A stretch of DNA of 64,000 bases, taken from the NCBI RefSeq assembly GCF_020172085.1, contig NZ_JAIVAT010000005.1, positions 1 to 64,000 of the forward strand. The letters are read 5' to 3'. Both the position numbers and the translations under genes were made by a program. This DNA comes from Rossellomorea aquimaris. GTDB taxonomy: Bacteria > Bacillota > Bacilli > Bacillales > Bacillaceae_B. The notes under the pieces are model-generated. The model saw nothing but the letters and a program-made list of their open reading frames with translations, was not told where the DNA came from and ran no database searches. Below are positions 27,049 to 36,567 of the stretch, piece after piece (within the stretch, counting starts at the first letter, position 1; every line of letters begins with the position of its first letter).

Positions 27049-28786
27049 GTCTATAAACCTCCCACTCTATAAAAAACACAATGATCGCCAACAACAGAAA
27101 CCATGAAGACAGAACTTGGGGCACAGTTTTTTCTTCCTTTTCTCCTTTTCTCTCTGAAGATTCTAGTGTAAAGGATTCTCCTCCAAGCTGCTTTTCCCTG
27201 TCGTCAAGTACTACACTGAAATACTTCATTACATCCCCCTGGACTGCTTGATATACCCCGGGATTCAAAGGAGCTTTAAAGACATCCCCATCACCGGATT
27301 CTTTTATATACTCATCTCCACCTGAATAGATATCCCATTTCCCGCCGGGGACAGTTCTTTCCTCGCCAGGCTGAAAATACCCTATAAATCCTTGATCTTC
27401 TGATAAGTACTGATAGACATTATGAAGAAAAATCGGAAATCCGGGATGTAGTGGAAAGTCCGTATCGTTCAGTCGCATGTTCACAAGGACATTCTTTATG
27501 CCATCTCGTTCCCCTTTTTGAATCAGCGGTATGGAATCACTCATTGCGAGTGTTTCCAATCCTTCCATTTCAATGGAACCCGCTTTTTCCACATATACTT
27601 TTTCCAAGTCCACATGCTTTAACAGGGGGTCACCTTCTTTCACGTCGATTCCGGATGTAAGCCCCGTCAATTGTGCAGAAGATCCAGGAATGATCATGGC
27701 AGGGTTTTTGACCGATAACTCTTTCCACTTATCATTTGTCGTAACGAGAATTCCGTCACCTTTTTTCAATTGATTTCCTGCAATGGTCTTCACCTCGACG
27801 CCAAGTGATTGAAATCCTTTTAATAGGAAAGGATTTATTTCACCTATTACCGAGATGGCTGGCTTTGAAGTGGCTTGGATACTGGATAGGACGTTATCAA
27901 CCTTGAAATCATCCTGGAAAGATATTTCGGCCTTATATACTGGACTTTCCGGTAATTCAGGCAGGGGAATTACCTCTTCTTTCCCTGCACCGATTTCAAG
28001 TCGCTTGAATGAGACTATTTTATTAGCAGCGTAGATGGTGATCTTCCCTGATTGCATGTCTTTGCTTTGATTTTCAATGACAGCGACTCCTTGATAGAGG
28101 GACCCCACTTTCTCCACCCCGAAGCTTGTAAGGGAAACGTTCTTGGAATTCTTTAGGAGATTGTGCACCTGAACCGGAGTCGTGATTTTTTCTTCTGTAA
28201 AATTGGCTTTTCTTACCGAGTCAGAGTAGATGTGGATAATGGACTCGGAACCTTTCCCAAGTGCTTGAGCGAGGTGAAACGCTTTCTGCATATCTTCATG
28301 ATCATTGGATAATGGAATATCTTGCAGTTGCTTGATCACAACTTGGTCATTCATCTCTTCTGAAAGAATAGTGGATACCGAACTCCCCACCGCAAGAAGG
28401 GTTATATCTCCATCTGCATCGCTTATCAATGATTGAATGTCTTTTTTCGCTAACTCAAAGTGCGATTGTTCATTCATGGTGGCATTCATGGAAGCAGAGG
28501 TATCCAATAGTATGATCGTATGATCTGTTTCTCCCATTTCACCCAGTGTATATGGTTTTACGAGGGCTAGCATCAATAAGAGGAGAATCAGCACCTGCAT
28601 AAAAAGAAGTAAATTTTTCTGTAATCGATGAAACCATGGCGATGCCTGCCATTCTTTCATCACCTCTTCCCATAATAGGCTAGAGGGCACAAGCTGATCT
28701 TGATAACGTTTTCGGAAGAAATACATCAATATGACTGCTACTATAAAAGCAGATAAGAAAAAAAAGATTGGATTTCCTATTCCCAT
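27032..28786 (-). CDS. BatA-like membrane protein with vWA domain
   Basis: This 584-residue protein begins with two helices (about 5-23 and 58-78) of the BatA N-terminal type, linked by SSLLWEEVMKEWQASPWFHRLQ. It continues with a vWA domain whose MIDAS motif is LLDTSASMNA near residue 93. A beta-rich extracellular part follows, and the protein ends with one helix and a short basic tail. BatA-like proteins work next to MoxR ATPases in many bacteria, as here. GAGGTG stands well before the ATG. It is translated nine bases after the DUF58 gene. Confidence 0.85.
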   Translation of the reverse strand: MGIGNPIFFFLSAFIVAVILMYFFRKRYQDQLVPSSLLWEEVMKEWQASPWFHRLQKNLLLFMQVLILLLLMLALVKPYTLGEMGETDHTIILLDTSASMNATMNEQSHFELAKKDIQSLISDADGDITLLAVGSSVSTILSEEMNDQVVIKQLQDIPLSNDHEDMQKAFHLAQALGKGSESIIHIYSDSVRKANFTEEKITTPVQVHNLLKNSKNVSLTSFGVEKVGSLYQGVAVIENQSKDMQSGKITIYAANKIVSFKRLEIGAGKEEVIPLPELPESPVYKAEISFQDDFKVDNVLSSIQATSKPAISVIGEINPFLLKGFQSLGVEVKTIAGNQLKKGDGILVTTNDKWKELSVKNPAMIIPGSSAQLTGLTSGIDVKEGDPLLKHVDLEKVYVEKAGSIEMEGLETLAMSDSIPLIQKGERDGIKNVLVNMRLNDTDFPLHPGFPIFLHNVYQYLSEDQGFIGYFQPGEERTVPGGKWDIYSGGDEYIKESGDGDVFKAPLNPGVYQAVQGDVMKYFSVVLDDREKQLGGESFTLESSERKGEKEEKTVPQVLSSWFLLLAIIVFFIEWEVYRRGNRI

Positions 28787-28795
28787 GCAATCACC

Positions 28796-29671
28796 TCAGC
28801 GGATCCATCCATTTTCTTTAAACTCTTTAAAAAACACCTCATTCAATGGCGGAAGGCTGTTGGTTCGCAGATAGCCAAATCCCCATTTCCGGCATAATGA
28901 TTCGATCTGTTTGTTATGTTCCAGCAACCGTTCCTGGTACTTTCCAACCAGCTGGCGATTCAATGATACATTCACTTCCTGATGGTTTTCGCTATCGATT
29001 AATTTCACATCACCTTTATACGCTGGTGCAACCTCCTCCTCATCCAGCAATTGAATGAAGTAGGTCATTTCCTTTTTTATCGAACGCCTCCTAAGGGCAT
29101 CCTCGATCACAGAAATGGGTTCCAAGCCGTCAGAGATGATGAAGGATACTCCGCTTTTTGTCCGGTCACCTTTTGCCATTTCATCAAAAAATAATGTGTT
29201 GTCCAACACTTCCCTTTTTGGTGATAGCTCTTGAATATCAAACAGGATGCCTTTTGCGTCCCGTGCGCCTTTTTTGGTGAAAGTCTTTTGAACCCCGATG
29301 CAATGCAAGGTGAGACGGTCATCATTTGATAAAGCAAGAAATGCAATTGCTCCTGCCAATTCTCTCGCTCTCTTCCACTTCTCATCCCCGGACAACATGG
29401 AGTTCGTGCAGTCAAGAAAAATATGAACCTTTAATTCCCTTTCATCTAGATACCTTTTTATATACACTTTTTCCGTTCTGGCATATACATTCCAATCGAT
29501 TTGCCTGACATCGTCACCAATCTCATACATTTGATAATCAGAGAATTCCAGGGAACTGCCTTGGAATGTTGCCATGCGCGATCCCTTATGATGCCCTATC
29601 CTCATTCGACTACCGCTGATCTTATGCCTTTTTAACTGGGCTAAAAACTGGGAGTTCCAAAAGGATTTCAC
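28796..29671 (-). CDS. DUF58 protein of the MoxR cluster
   Basis: This 291-residue protein has the DUF58 core YEIGDDVRQIDWNVYART followed by a vWA-like fold (HIFLDCTNSML). No helix is predicted, so it is cytosolic or peripheral. DUF58 genes nearly always follow a MoxR gene. It starts within the MoxR stop (ATGA overlap), so translation is coupled. A second DUF58 gene is at the right edge of this window. The biochemical function is unknown. Confidence 0.9.
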   Translation of the reverse strand: MKSFWNSQFLAQLKRHKISGSRMRIGHHKGSRMATFQGSSLEFSDYQMYEIGDDVRQIDWNVYARTEKVYIKRYLDERELKVHIFLDCTNSMLSGDEKWKRARELAGAIAFLALSNDDRLTLHCIGVQKTFTKKGARDAKGILFDIQELSPKREVLDNTLFFDEMAKGDRTKSGVSFIISDGLEPISVIEDALRRRSIKKEMTYFIQLLDEEEVAPAYKGDVKLIDSENHQEVNVSLNRQLVGKYQERLLEHNKQIESLCRKWGFGYLRTNSLPPLNEVFFKEFKENGWIR

Positions 29672-30669
29672 TGATGCTCACCCTTTTGTATGTAATCAAT
29701 TAATTCACAGATGAGATCATCAATCTTTACATTCATGGCTTCTCCTTCGAAATTAAGGATGATCCGGTGCCTCAATACAAGAGGTGCCACTTTTTTAATG
29801 TCTCCTATGGACACATGATATCTCCCTTGTGTTAAAGCTCTGGCTTTTGCCATCAGTATGACATTTTGAAGACCTCTTGGCCCGCTCCCAAAGTCCACAT
29901 ATTCTTTGATGTTCCCGGTTGTCTTCTCACCATCTGGGTGGGTTGCGTCTATGAGATCGATGGCAAAATCAATCATTTCTTCTGTCGCCATGATTTCTTT
30001 TACGAGTCCCTGGATCTTCAATAGCTCCGTTTGACTTACCTTTTTCTCAAGAAAAATTTCCTCTGTTCCAGTGGTGCGCATAATGATTTGCTTCAACTCA
30101 GCTCTAGAGGGATAAGAAACGAGTACTTTACTCATAAAACGGTCTACCTGGGCTTCTGGGAGGGGATACGTTCCCTCTAGATCGATGGGGTTTTGTGTGG
30201 CGAGGACAAAAAACGGCTTCTCTAAAGTCATGGTTTCTCCTACTACCGTAACTGTATGCTCAGCCATCGCTTCAAGCAGGGCACTTTGGGTTTTGGGCGT
30301 TGAACGGTTGATTTCATCCGCCAATACCAGATGATGAAATAATGGCCCTTCATGAAATTCAAATGGGCTTTCTTGATCCCTTTCCTTCTTCATGACCATT
30401 GTCCCGGTAATGTCAGTCGGCATTAGATCCGGGGTAAATTGTATTCTGGAAAAGCTAAGGTCCATCACTTCCGAAAGGGTGCGAACCAGCATCGTTTTCC
30501 CTACTCCGGGCAGACCTTCCAAGAGTGTATGGCCCCCTGCCAGGATGGTCCAAAGCACCCCATCTACAATGTCTACCTGACCTACGATGAACCGCTGTAC
30601 TTCCTCCTTCACCTCTTTTATTTTCATGGCAGCTTCCTTAAACTGCTGTTCCTTTTCTTCGATATTCAT
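29668..30669 (-). CDS. MoxR-family AAA+ ATPase
   Basis: This is a predicted AAA+ chaperone. Walker A GLPGVGKTMLV is near residue 57, Walker B LADEINRSTPKTQSALLEAM near 120 and the sensor region LATQNPIDLEGTYPLPEAQ near 165. The length of about 333 is typical. MoxR proteins are thought to fold or remodel partner proteins with vWA domains, three of which are encoded directly downstream. ATG 30669 is favoured over GTG 30678 because AGGAG would be only one base from the GTG. Confidence 0.93.
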   Translation of the reverse strand: MNIEEKEQQFKEAAMKIKEVKEEVQRFIVGQVDIVDGVLWTILAGGHTLLEGLPGVGKTMLVRTLSEVMDLSFSRIQFTPDLMPTDITGTMVMKKERDQESPFEFHEGPLFHHLVLADEINRSTPKTQSALLEAMAEHTVTVVGETMTLEKPFFVLATQNPIDLEGTYPLPEAQVDRFMSKVLVSYPSRAELKQIIMRTTGTEEIFLEKKVSQTELLKIQGLVKEIMATEEMIDFAIDLIDATHPDGEKTTGNIKEYVDFGSGPRGLQNVILMAKARALTQGRYHVSIGDIKKVAPLVLRHRIILNFEGEAMNVKIDDLICELIDYIQKGEHQ

Positions 30670-30674
30670 CCTCT

Positions 30675-32144
30675 TCACTCTCCTGGATCGATTTCACTAA
30701 AGTAGGACTCGATGATTTGTTCTAAATCTTTTGGGATGTCAGCTCGGTCTGAGCCATTCCGATATGAAGAATAATAGTCCTGATACACTTCTTCATAAGG
30801 CCTTAAGGATCCTCTTTGAATCGGTCCGTCGGTCTGAAACTGATCTCCCCGTTCACCTTCACCTATTTCACCTGAGTCGAGTTCCACCTTATCTTCTCCC
30901 TCTACCTTCTCAGGAATTGATAGCATATCCCGGGACCCCTGACCACTACCGACACCATTTCCATTTCCACTGCCCGAACCGTTTCCAGATCCATTTCCCT
31001 TTTGACCAGAGGAGTTCTCAGCCCCTTTACCACCACTGCTACCTTTAGAAGAGGCCGTCTGTTTACCTCCTTTTGACTGGGTGTTTGATTGTTTAGAGGA
31101 TGCTCCACCGTTTCCATTGGATTTCGCATTTTGAGCTGAACCCTCCGCAGCATTTTCCCCGATGGATTCCCCTAATTCTTCTGCTTCCTCCTGTAGTTCC
31201 TCCTGAAGTTTAGCCAACTGTTGTATTTGTTCCGAGTCCTTTGTTTCCTTCAAAACTTCCTCTAACTCTTTTAAAGAGGCGATATCATGATCCTTCAATG
31301 CTTTCATAAGCTTGTTTTTTTGTTGTTTTGATAGTTGATTGAAACCCTGTTGAAGTTTTTTTACGTCTTTATCGCTAATGGCATCTTGAATTTCGGGTAT
31401 GTTTAAACCAGCTATTTCTTTCTTCAGTTCTTCCAGCTTGGCATGTTGCTTTTTCATTTTGTTCTTCTGAAGATCCAGTTCCTTTACTTTTTTCGTTATT
31501 TCTTCGTATCGATCTGTTACTACTTTCTTTTTCTTAAGTTTTTCGTTTTCCTTCAGAAGCCTTTCTTTAATGGCAGCATTCTCCTTTTTATCTGCCTTCT
31601 TTTTTATGCGTTCGTTTGATTGGGCAATGATTTCCTTTTCATCCTCCAACCTCTGTGCTTCTTTAAACATGTGATCTCTTTGATTGAATATCAGAAGGGC
31701 TAAAAGTACGAGCATAATGGTGGAAAGCATCAATTTTGGCTGAATGATTCTTTCTCGAACCTTCTTTATTTCAGGTAAAGCCGCTCTCATTTTCTCCAGG
31801 GCATCACGGAGAACCAAGGGTGATAATGCATGCTCACTGTGAAGACTGCTATATGCTGCAGTGACTCGATTATCGTCTATGAAGTGATCATAGTAGCGTG
31901 CGCTATCCAGCATGGTGGATCTTTTATGAAAGGCCGCTGGCCCACCTACTATAAAAATGAAGATGATCCCGATCCAAAGCCCCCTATCCCAGTATGGAAT
32001 GGGGGTGATTGCTGCCAGAGTGATGACGCACAGGGCAAGAGCTCCTGTGTAGAAAACCAGGAGCTGGATCGCATGCCATAATTGCCTGATCAGGAGTTTC
32101 TTCCTTATTTGTTTAAGTAATTGAAGAAATTGTTTCGAGTCCAT
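30675..32144 (-). CDS. Coiled-coil membrane protein (DUF4175-like position)
   Basis: This 489-residue protein has an N-terminal helix pair (about 20-45 and 50-68) and another helix near residue 138. A long Lys/Glu-rich coiled coil (about 155-345) follows. Next comes a low-complexity Gly/Ser/Asn linker (about 355-420), with GNGSGNGSGSGNG-like runs. The C-terminal block contains LRPYEEVYQDYYSSYR and IPKDLEQIIESYF. In other phyla similar long helical membrane proteins (DUF4175) accompany MoxR/vWA genes. The likeness is by architecture only. ATG 32144 follows GAGGGTGAG, and the 38 codons before it would run back into the permease gene. Confidence 0.72.
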   Translation of the reverse strand: MDSKQFLQLLKQIRKKLLIRQLWHAIQLLVFYTGALALCVITLAAITPIPYWDRGLWIGIIFIFIVGGPAAFHKRSTMLDSARYYDHFIDDNRVTAAYSSLHSEHALSPLVLRDALEKMRAALPEIKKVRERIIQPKLMLSTIMLVLLALLIFNQRDHMFKEAQRLEDEKEIIAQSNERIKKKADKKENAAIKERLLKENEKLKKKKVVTDRYEEITKKVKELDLQKNKMKKQHAKLEELKKEIAGLNIPEIQDAISDKDVKKLQQGFNQLSKQQKNKLMKALKDHDIASLKELEEVLKETKDSEQIQQLAKLQEELQEEAEELGESIGENAAEGSAQNAKSNGNGGASSKQSNTQSKGGKQTASSKGSSGGKGAENSSGQKGNGSGNGSGSGNGNGVGSGQGSRDMLSIPEKVEGEDKVELDSGEIGEGERGDQFQTDGPIQRGSLRPYEEVYQDYYSSYRNGSDRADIPKDLEQIIESYFSEIDPGE

Positions 32145-32155
32145 CTTCTCACCCT

Positions 32156-33001
32156 CTATTTTGTGCTCTTCACCTTCATGTTCGGTCTTAGCTTCAATAT
32201 GCTTAAGCTCAATGACAACAGTGCCAATACAGTGTATATACTCAGGAATGAGATCCATAACGGAAACTTGATTCCGCTTCGTGTATAGATTTCTTCAATG
32301 GCCATCGGTTCAAAATGCCCCATGATAACAATCGCAGGATTAAACATCGCAATGAGGTACGGCACTGGAGTGGTCTGATTTTGATAAGGACCGTTCCCAA
32401 TTGCCAAGGAAAGCATGAAGAGGAATAATGTCCCCCCCACGAGAAAAAGTACCGTTGCATAGGTTGTGACCATGGATACAATCGTTTTGCGGATGACTGT
32501 TGAATAAAATACTCCCATTGAGCCAAATGTAAATACGAGAAATAAACTATATCCAAACACAGTGAATAAATCTGAAGGAGATACTCCACCGAACAAGAAA
32601 ACAAAGCTGTATAAAGGTAAACTTGATATCACGAGCAGCAGCAAATAAGAAACCGACGAAACAAGTTTACTCAGGATAATGCTCATTGAACTTTGTTCTG
32701 TCGTTAACAACATGCTTAACGTTTGCTTCTCTCTTTCACCGCTGATCACCCCACCTGTTAAACCGGGGGTAATGAATAAAACGAGTGCAAGCTGCAAGAA
32801 AGAGAGAATCATAAACATGGATCTGCTCTCTTCAGGGCGGAAATAGCCTGTATTAGAAGATCGTGTTTGCAAGTAGATGAAGCCGATTACAACAATGCCT
32901 ATGGCGATAAGGTAACACAACATTCCGATAAATGATTTAAACGAACGAAAGCGAAGCTTAAACTCCTTATTCAACATGGGATTAATAAGTAATTGTTTCA
33001 T
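32156..33001 (-). CDS. ABC-2 type transporter permease
   Basis: This membrane protein of 281 residues has about six helices. The pattern is typical of ABC-2 permeases of the Gld/Nos type: TPGLTGGVISGEREKQTLSMLLTT after the second helix is the conserved cytoplasmic helix motif. It partners with the ATPase encoded directly upstream (ATGA overlap). The transported molecule is unknown. Membership of an operon with MoxR/vWA genes suggests assembly or export of a surface component. Confidence 0.88.
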   Translation of the reverse strand: MKQLLINPMLNKEFKLRFRSFKSFIGMLCYLIAIGIVVIGFIYLQTRSSNTGYFRPEESRSMFMILSFLQLALVLFITPGLTGGVISGEREKQTLSMLLTTEQSSMSIILSKLVSSVSYLLLLVISSLPLYSFVFLFGGVSPSDLFTVFGYSLFLVFTFGSMGVFYSTVIRKTIVSMVTTYATVLFLVGGTLFLFMLSLAIGNGPYQNQTTPVPYLIAMFNPAIVIMGHFEPMAIEEIYTRSGIKFPLWISFLSIYTVLALLSLSLSILKLRPNMKVKSTK

Positions 33002-33933
33002 GAAAGAGTCACTCCTTTCGTGATCTCCATAAAGACATCCTCCAGATTTGTTTCTGTTTCTTTGAAGCTCAAAATGGGAATATCATTCAGAATGGCTTTT
33101 TTCAATAATTCAGTCTGCTCGCGTTCCTCTCCTTTATAGAGGAATTGGACGGTTCTAGTTTCCTCATTCACTTCAATTTTAGAAACAAAAGGATCATCTT
33201 CAAAAAATGCCACAGCACTTTCTACAAGTCCCCTAACCTTCACTACAATCAGTTTATCTGCCTGAAGTTGAAATTGAATGTCTGATACAGAACCATGAGC
33301 CACAAGTTTTCCATTGTCGATCACACCGATTTCATCACACATTTCTGCTAGCTCAGGGAGGATATGGGAAGAGATTAAAATGGTCTTACCCATTTTCTTC
33401 AATTCCTTCAAGATTTCCCTCATTTCGATCCTCGCTCTCGGATCAAGCCCCGAAGCCGGTTCATCAAGGATTAGGACCTCGGGATCATGGATGAGGCATC
33501 TTGCCAGACATAATCGCTGCTTCATTCCTCTCGATAAAAGGTCCACATAGGAATCTTTCTTATGAGAAAGATTCACCAGTTCCAACAGCTGTGGAATGAG
33601 TTTTTTTCTTTGAGCTGCGGGTATTTTGTAGCTGGCACCATAGAAATCCAGATATTCATCCGCTTTCAATTGATCATACACACCGAAGAAATCGGGCATA
33701 TAGCCGATTTGTCTTCGCACCGATTTCGGCTCACTGCTGATATTGTATCCATTTACGGTAGCCGTTCCCGTGGTAGGGGCAAGAAGGGTTGAAAGTATTG
33801 AAAATGTAGTGGACTTCCCTGCACCATTCTGGCCGACAAAACCGAATACTGTTCCCTTATCAATGGATAAATTCAGATCATCCAAGGCAAGGAATGACCC
33901 ATAGCGTTTGGATAAATTGTGAATTTCAATCAT
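32998..33933 (-). CDS. ABC transporter ATP-binding protein
   Basis: The ATPase domain (residues 1-220) has Walker A GQNGAGKST near 35, signature LSRGMKQRL near 133 and Walker B LILDEPASGLD near 155. A C-terminal extension of about 80 residues (IVVKVRG...LEDVFMEITKG) is typical of DrrA/GldA-type export ATPases. It overlaps its neighbours by four bases on both sides, so its synthesis is tied to theirs. Confidence 0.93.
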   Translation of the reverse strand: MIEIHNLSKRYGSFLALDDLNLSIDKGTVFGFVGQNGAGKSTTFSILSTLLAPTTGTATVNGYNISSEPKSVRRQIGYMPDFFGVYDQLKADEYLDFYGASYKIPAAQRKKLIPQLLELVNLSHKKDSYVDLLSRGMKQRLCLARCLIHDPEVLILDEPASGLDPRARIEMREILKELKKMGKTILISSHILPELAEMCDEIGVIDNGKLVAHGSVSDIQFQLQADKLIVVKVRGLVESAVAFFEDDPFVSKIEVNEETRTVQFLYKGEEREQTELLKKAILNDIPILSFKETETNLEDVFMEITKGVTLS

Positions 33934-36338
33934 GGCTGAACCTCCCCTTTCAACACAATGGCAGGAAGACGAACAAACGGATCCCCTTGTGAACGTTTTT
34001 CAAACTCAAAAACGATTTCCCCATTGTCATTCATATAGTTATTCAAGTTTTCCTTTACTTCTATAGTATTGGCAGATGATTCTTCAAGAAGAAGCTTCTC
34101 GTCGGTATTGGGCTCTATAAGTGAGTACTGAAGAATCCCTCCCGTGTGCAGTGTCATATTTAATGAATGAAGAGCGACCTTGGATACATCCATTTGTTTA
34201 GGCAGCTGGATGGTCATTTCATATGTACCATCTTCCAGTCCCATTTCATCTGCACCATTATGGGAATAATGCTCGATGATTTGTCCTTTTATCGGCTTGA
34301 CATCGAGATCCAACTGTTCACTACGAAGAGTAAATGCACCCTTATACTGCCCTAGTGAAGGAAAGTGTTGATAAAGTAACGAAAAATTTTCGGATTTAGA
34401 TTCTTTATTTTTAATTTTCATATTGAAAATTTCAGCTTCTGTATATCCAAATATGACGGGTGAATTATTCTCATTATCTGCTGAAATCATTTGCGAAGCG
34501 AAGTTTTCCAACCTTTCCTTCTTTTGCTGCTTGATGCTTTGTTGATTCGGAAATGGTGCTGCCATATTGGGGTTCCCTATCGGCGATGATAAATATTCAG
34601 TTGATAGTTTTTTATCAATCGTCAAGGTTTCTCCAGCTTTTACTTCACCCACTCGATAGATTCGTGAACCGGACCAAATATACAAATCGGTAAAGTCGTA
34701 TGGGAATTCATTTTTTATCTTTCCAGTAATCGTTTTATCCTTTAATACCAATTCAGGGATGAAACTCCCGAGATCCTCCCTCTCACTGGTTCCCAGCACC
34801 GTTCTCGTTGACCAGTACTCTACATCTCTAAAGATGATCTTTCTTTCGTCTTTACTAAGTTCTTCTATGGCGAATTTATACTGATTGCCTCCACCTGGAT
34901 TATTCCTCATCCTTGCCGGTGTTAGCTCTAGTTGGTTCTTATCAGACACAAAGTCATAATTCCCCCCGGAGTTGGAAAGAGCCGTAAACGCTGAAATACC
35001 ATGTGCGCTTTTATCATCCTCGACTTTCAGAACGCTCATTTGATTCAAATGGGGTTTTGAGATACGGTCTTTGGCACCGGTTACGAAAATCCCTGTCGAG
35101 ACGAGGATTGATAGGGCCGGGATGATCCACCATGCCTGTTCACGCTTATCCAGTTTCCTTAATAAGAAATACAAAAGAGGCACAATGACAATCAAATACA
35201 AAATCAGAATGATAACGAGCGTGCTGACTTTAAAATTGGTCGATGGAAAAAGTTCATTACTGTCTGCTACATCATAATAAATTCTTTCCAAGAAGCTTTG
35301 ATCACCATTTTGCTGTCCAAGTAAATAGTAGGGTTCCGTTTTAGACAACATGTTCGCAAACCACTCATCATAATTTTCCCAGTCGTTCAAAGCGGGATCT
35401 CCCAATGAAAAGGACGTTTGCCATACTTCCCCCAATCCTCTGTCACTCTTTGTGACTAAAGGTACATCCCCCTGTTTAACAATGATTTCTGCATCCGACT
35501 TCACTTTACCTTTAAAGATAGGCAACGTGCTGAAAGAAGCTTTGATGCTTTTCTTCACATTAAAGGAAGAGGTATCGGAAAGCTCTGTTTCTACCTCTTG
35601 TATGGTAAGAGGTAACATTGTGGCTACAGAACCAAGGCTTTCCTCCAATCGAGGAGCTGCACCAACCATTAAGACCCCGCCATTTTCAACCCATCGCTTT
35701 AAAGCCTTCTGTTGATTTTGACTGAGTTCAGTTACGTTGAATTGGTCAATGACGATATAATCTAGCATCTGTAAGCCGACTCCTTCTTCAGGGAAGGTTT
35801 CTTTCGTCAGAGTCAATGCCTGGACCCGGTTCCCCCCCATAGAAGTACCTTTTATCCCTTTTAAGCGATCGGGATTTTCACTTAATATACCAATTGTCGT
35901 GTTATTGCTATAGATGAAATTGGGTGTTAGTCGTTTATCTCCTTTAAATTTCACTTCTTTTCCATCTTTCCATGACCCTTCAAACAGATGGATGGTTTCA
36001 AGATTTGAATTATGTCTGATTTCATCATTGAAACCGGTTATGGAAAATGTGTATGTACGCTCTGAATTAGCCGGAACATCAATGGACAATGCCCTTGCTC
36101 CTCCAGTCTGATAGGAAGGAGCATAATCAAATAGTAGATCCCCTTTAAAATCGGAACCTGAATTTTCTACCGTAACATTAAGAGGAAAACCTCGCCCTTC
36201 CTTTACTTTTCCGTCGATTCCTTCTTCCACTGAAATTTTTATTTGTCCTTTTGCAAGTGTTGTGTCCTGTATAAACAGAAACATCAATAAGCCTAACAAC
36301 ACGACGAATAATGCTTTTCCCCACCTTTTCACATGCAT
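33930..36338 (-). CDS. Large secreted/membrane protein, first in MoxR-vWA operon
   Basis: This 802-residue protein has an N-terminal signal anchor (about 8-28) ending in TTLAKG. A beta-rich region follows (FPLNVTVENSG is like alpha-galactosidase NEW3/CARDB modules). A GATase-like Rossmann segment (MLDYIVIDQFN...WVENGGVLMVGAA, ~190-235) comes next. Two helices near 375-420 (LVIILILYLIVIVPLLYFLL, then WWIIPALSILVSTG) lead to a long extracytoplasmic beta-rich part. The start is uncertain: ATG 36338 abuts AAAGGGG, whereas GTG 36332 is seven bases from it. I know no characterised homologue. Confidence 0.75.
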   Translation of the reverse strand: MHVKRWGKALFVVLLGLLMFLFIQDTTLAKGQIKISVEEGIDGKVKEGRGFPLNVTVENSGSDFKGDLLFDYAPSYQTGGARALSIDVPANSERTYTFSITGFNDEIRHNSNLETIHLFEGSWKDGKEVKFKGDKRLTPNFIYSNNTTIGILSENPDRLKGIKGTSMGGNRVQALTLTKETFPEEGVGLQMLDYIVIDQFNVTELSQNQQKALKRWVENGGVLMVGAAPRLEESLGSVATMLPLTIQEVETELSDTSSFNVKKSIKASFSTLPIFKGKVKSDAEIIVKQGDVPLVTKSDRGLGEVWQTSFSLGDPALNDWENYDEWFANMLSKTEPYYLLGQQNGDQSFLERIYYDVADSNELFPSTNFKVSTLVIILILYLIVIVPLLYFLLRKLDKREQAWWIIPALSILVSTGIFVTGAKDRISKPHLNQMSVLKVEDDKSAHGISAFTALSNSGGNYDFVSDKNQLELTPARMRNNPGGGNQYKFAIEELSKDERKIIFRDVEYWSTRTVLGTSEREDLGSFIPELVLKDKTITGKIKNEFPYDFTDLYIWSGSRIYRVGEVKAGETLTIDKKLSTEYLSSPIGNPNMAAPFPNQQSIKQQKKERLENFASQMISADNENNSPVIFGYTEAEIFNMKIKNKESKSENFSLLYQHFPSLGQYKGAFTLRSEQLDLDVKPIKGQIIEHYSHNGADEMGLEDGTYEMTIQLPKQMDVSKVALHSLNMTLHTGGILQYSLIEPNTDEKLLLEESSANTIEVKENLNNYMNDNGEIVFEFEKRSQGDPFVRLPAIVLKGEVQP

Positions 36339-36518
36339 TCCCCTTTCTCTTTCTCTATCTCTCTAGAACATAGACGAAATTCAGAAGGAAAAAGTTTCTT
36401 TTATTTTTCCTTTTTCGCCCAACTAGCCTAAGTGTATTTTTACACTATTGCAGATTATTCTCAAGATGTTTTTGTAAAGATTGGCAGATTTTCTGGAGTA
36501 TCCCTTTTACAGGGTAAA

Positions 36519-36556
36519 AAAAAAGGACGCGCATCCATAGGATAAGCGTCCTTTCT
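36519..36556 (-). terminator. Terminator after dapL
   Basis: AAAGGACGC/GCGTCCTTT on the minus strand is followed by nine U, about 12 bases after the dapL stop. The remaining 36339-36518 is the upstream region of the MoxR-vWA operon, with only a weak promoter candidate (TTGAGA-N16-TAAAAA on the minus strand near 36440-36470). Confidence 0.85.
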
Positions 36557-36567
36557 CTTATAAAAAA

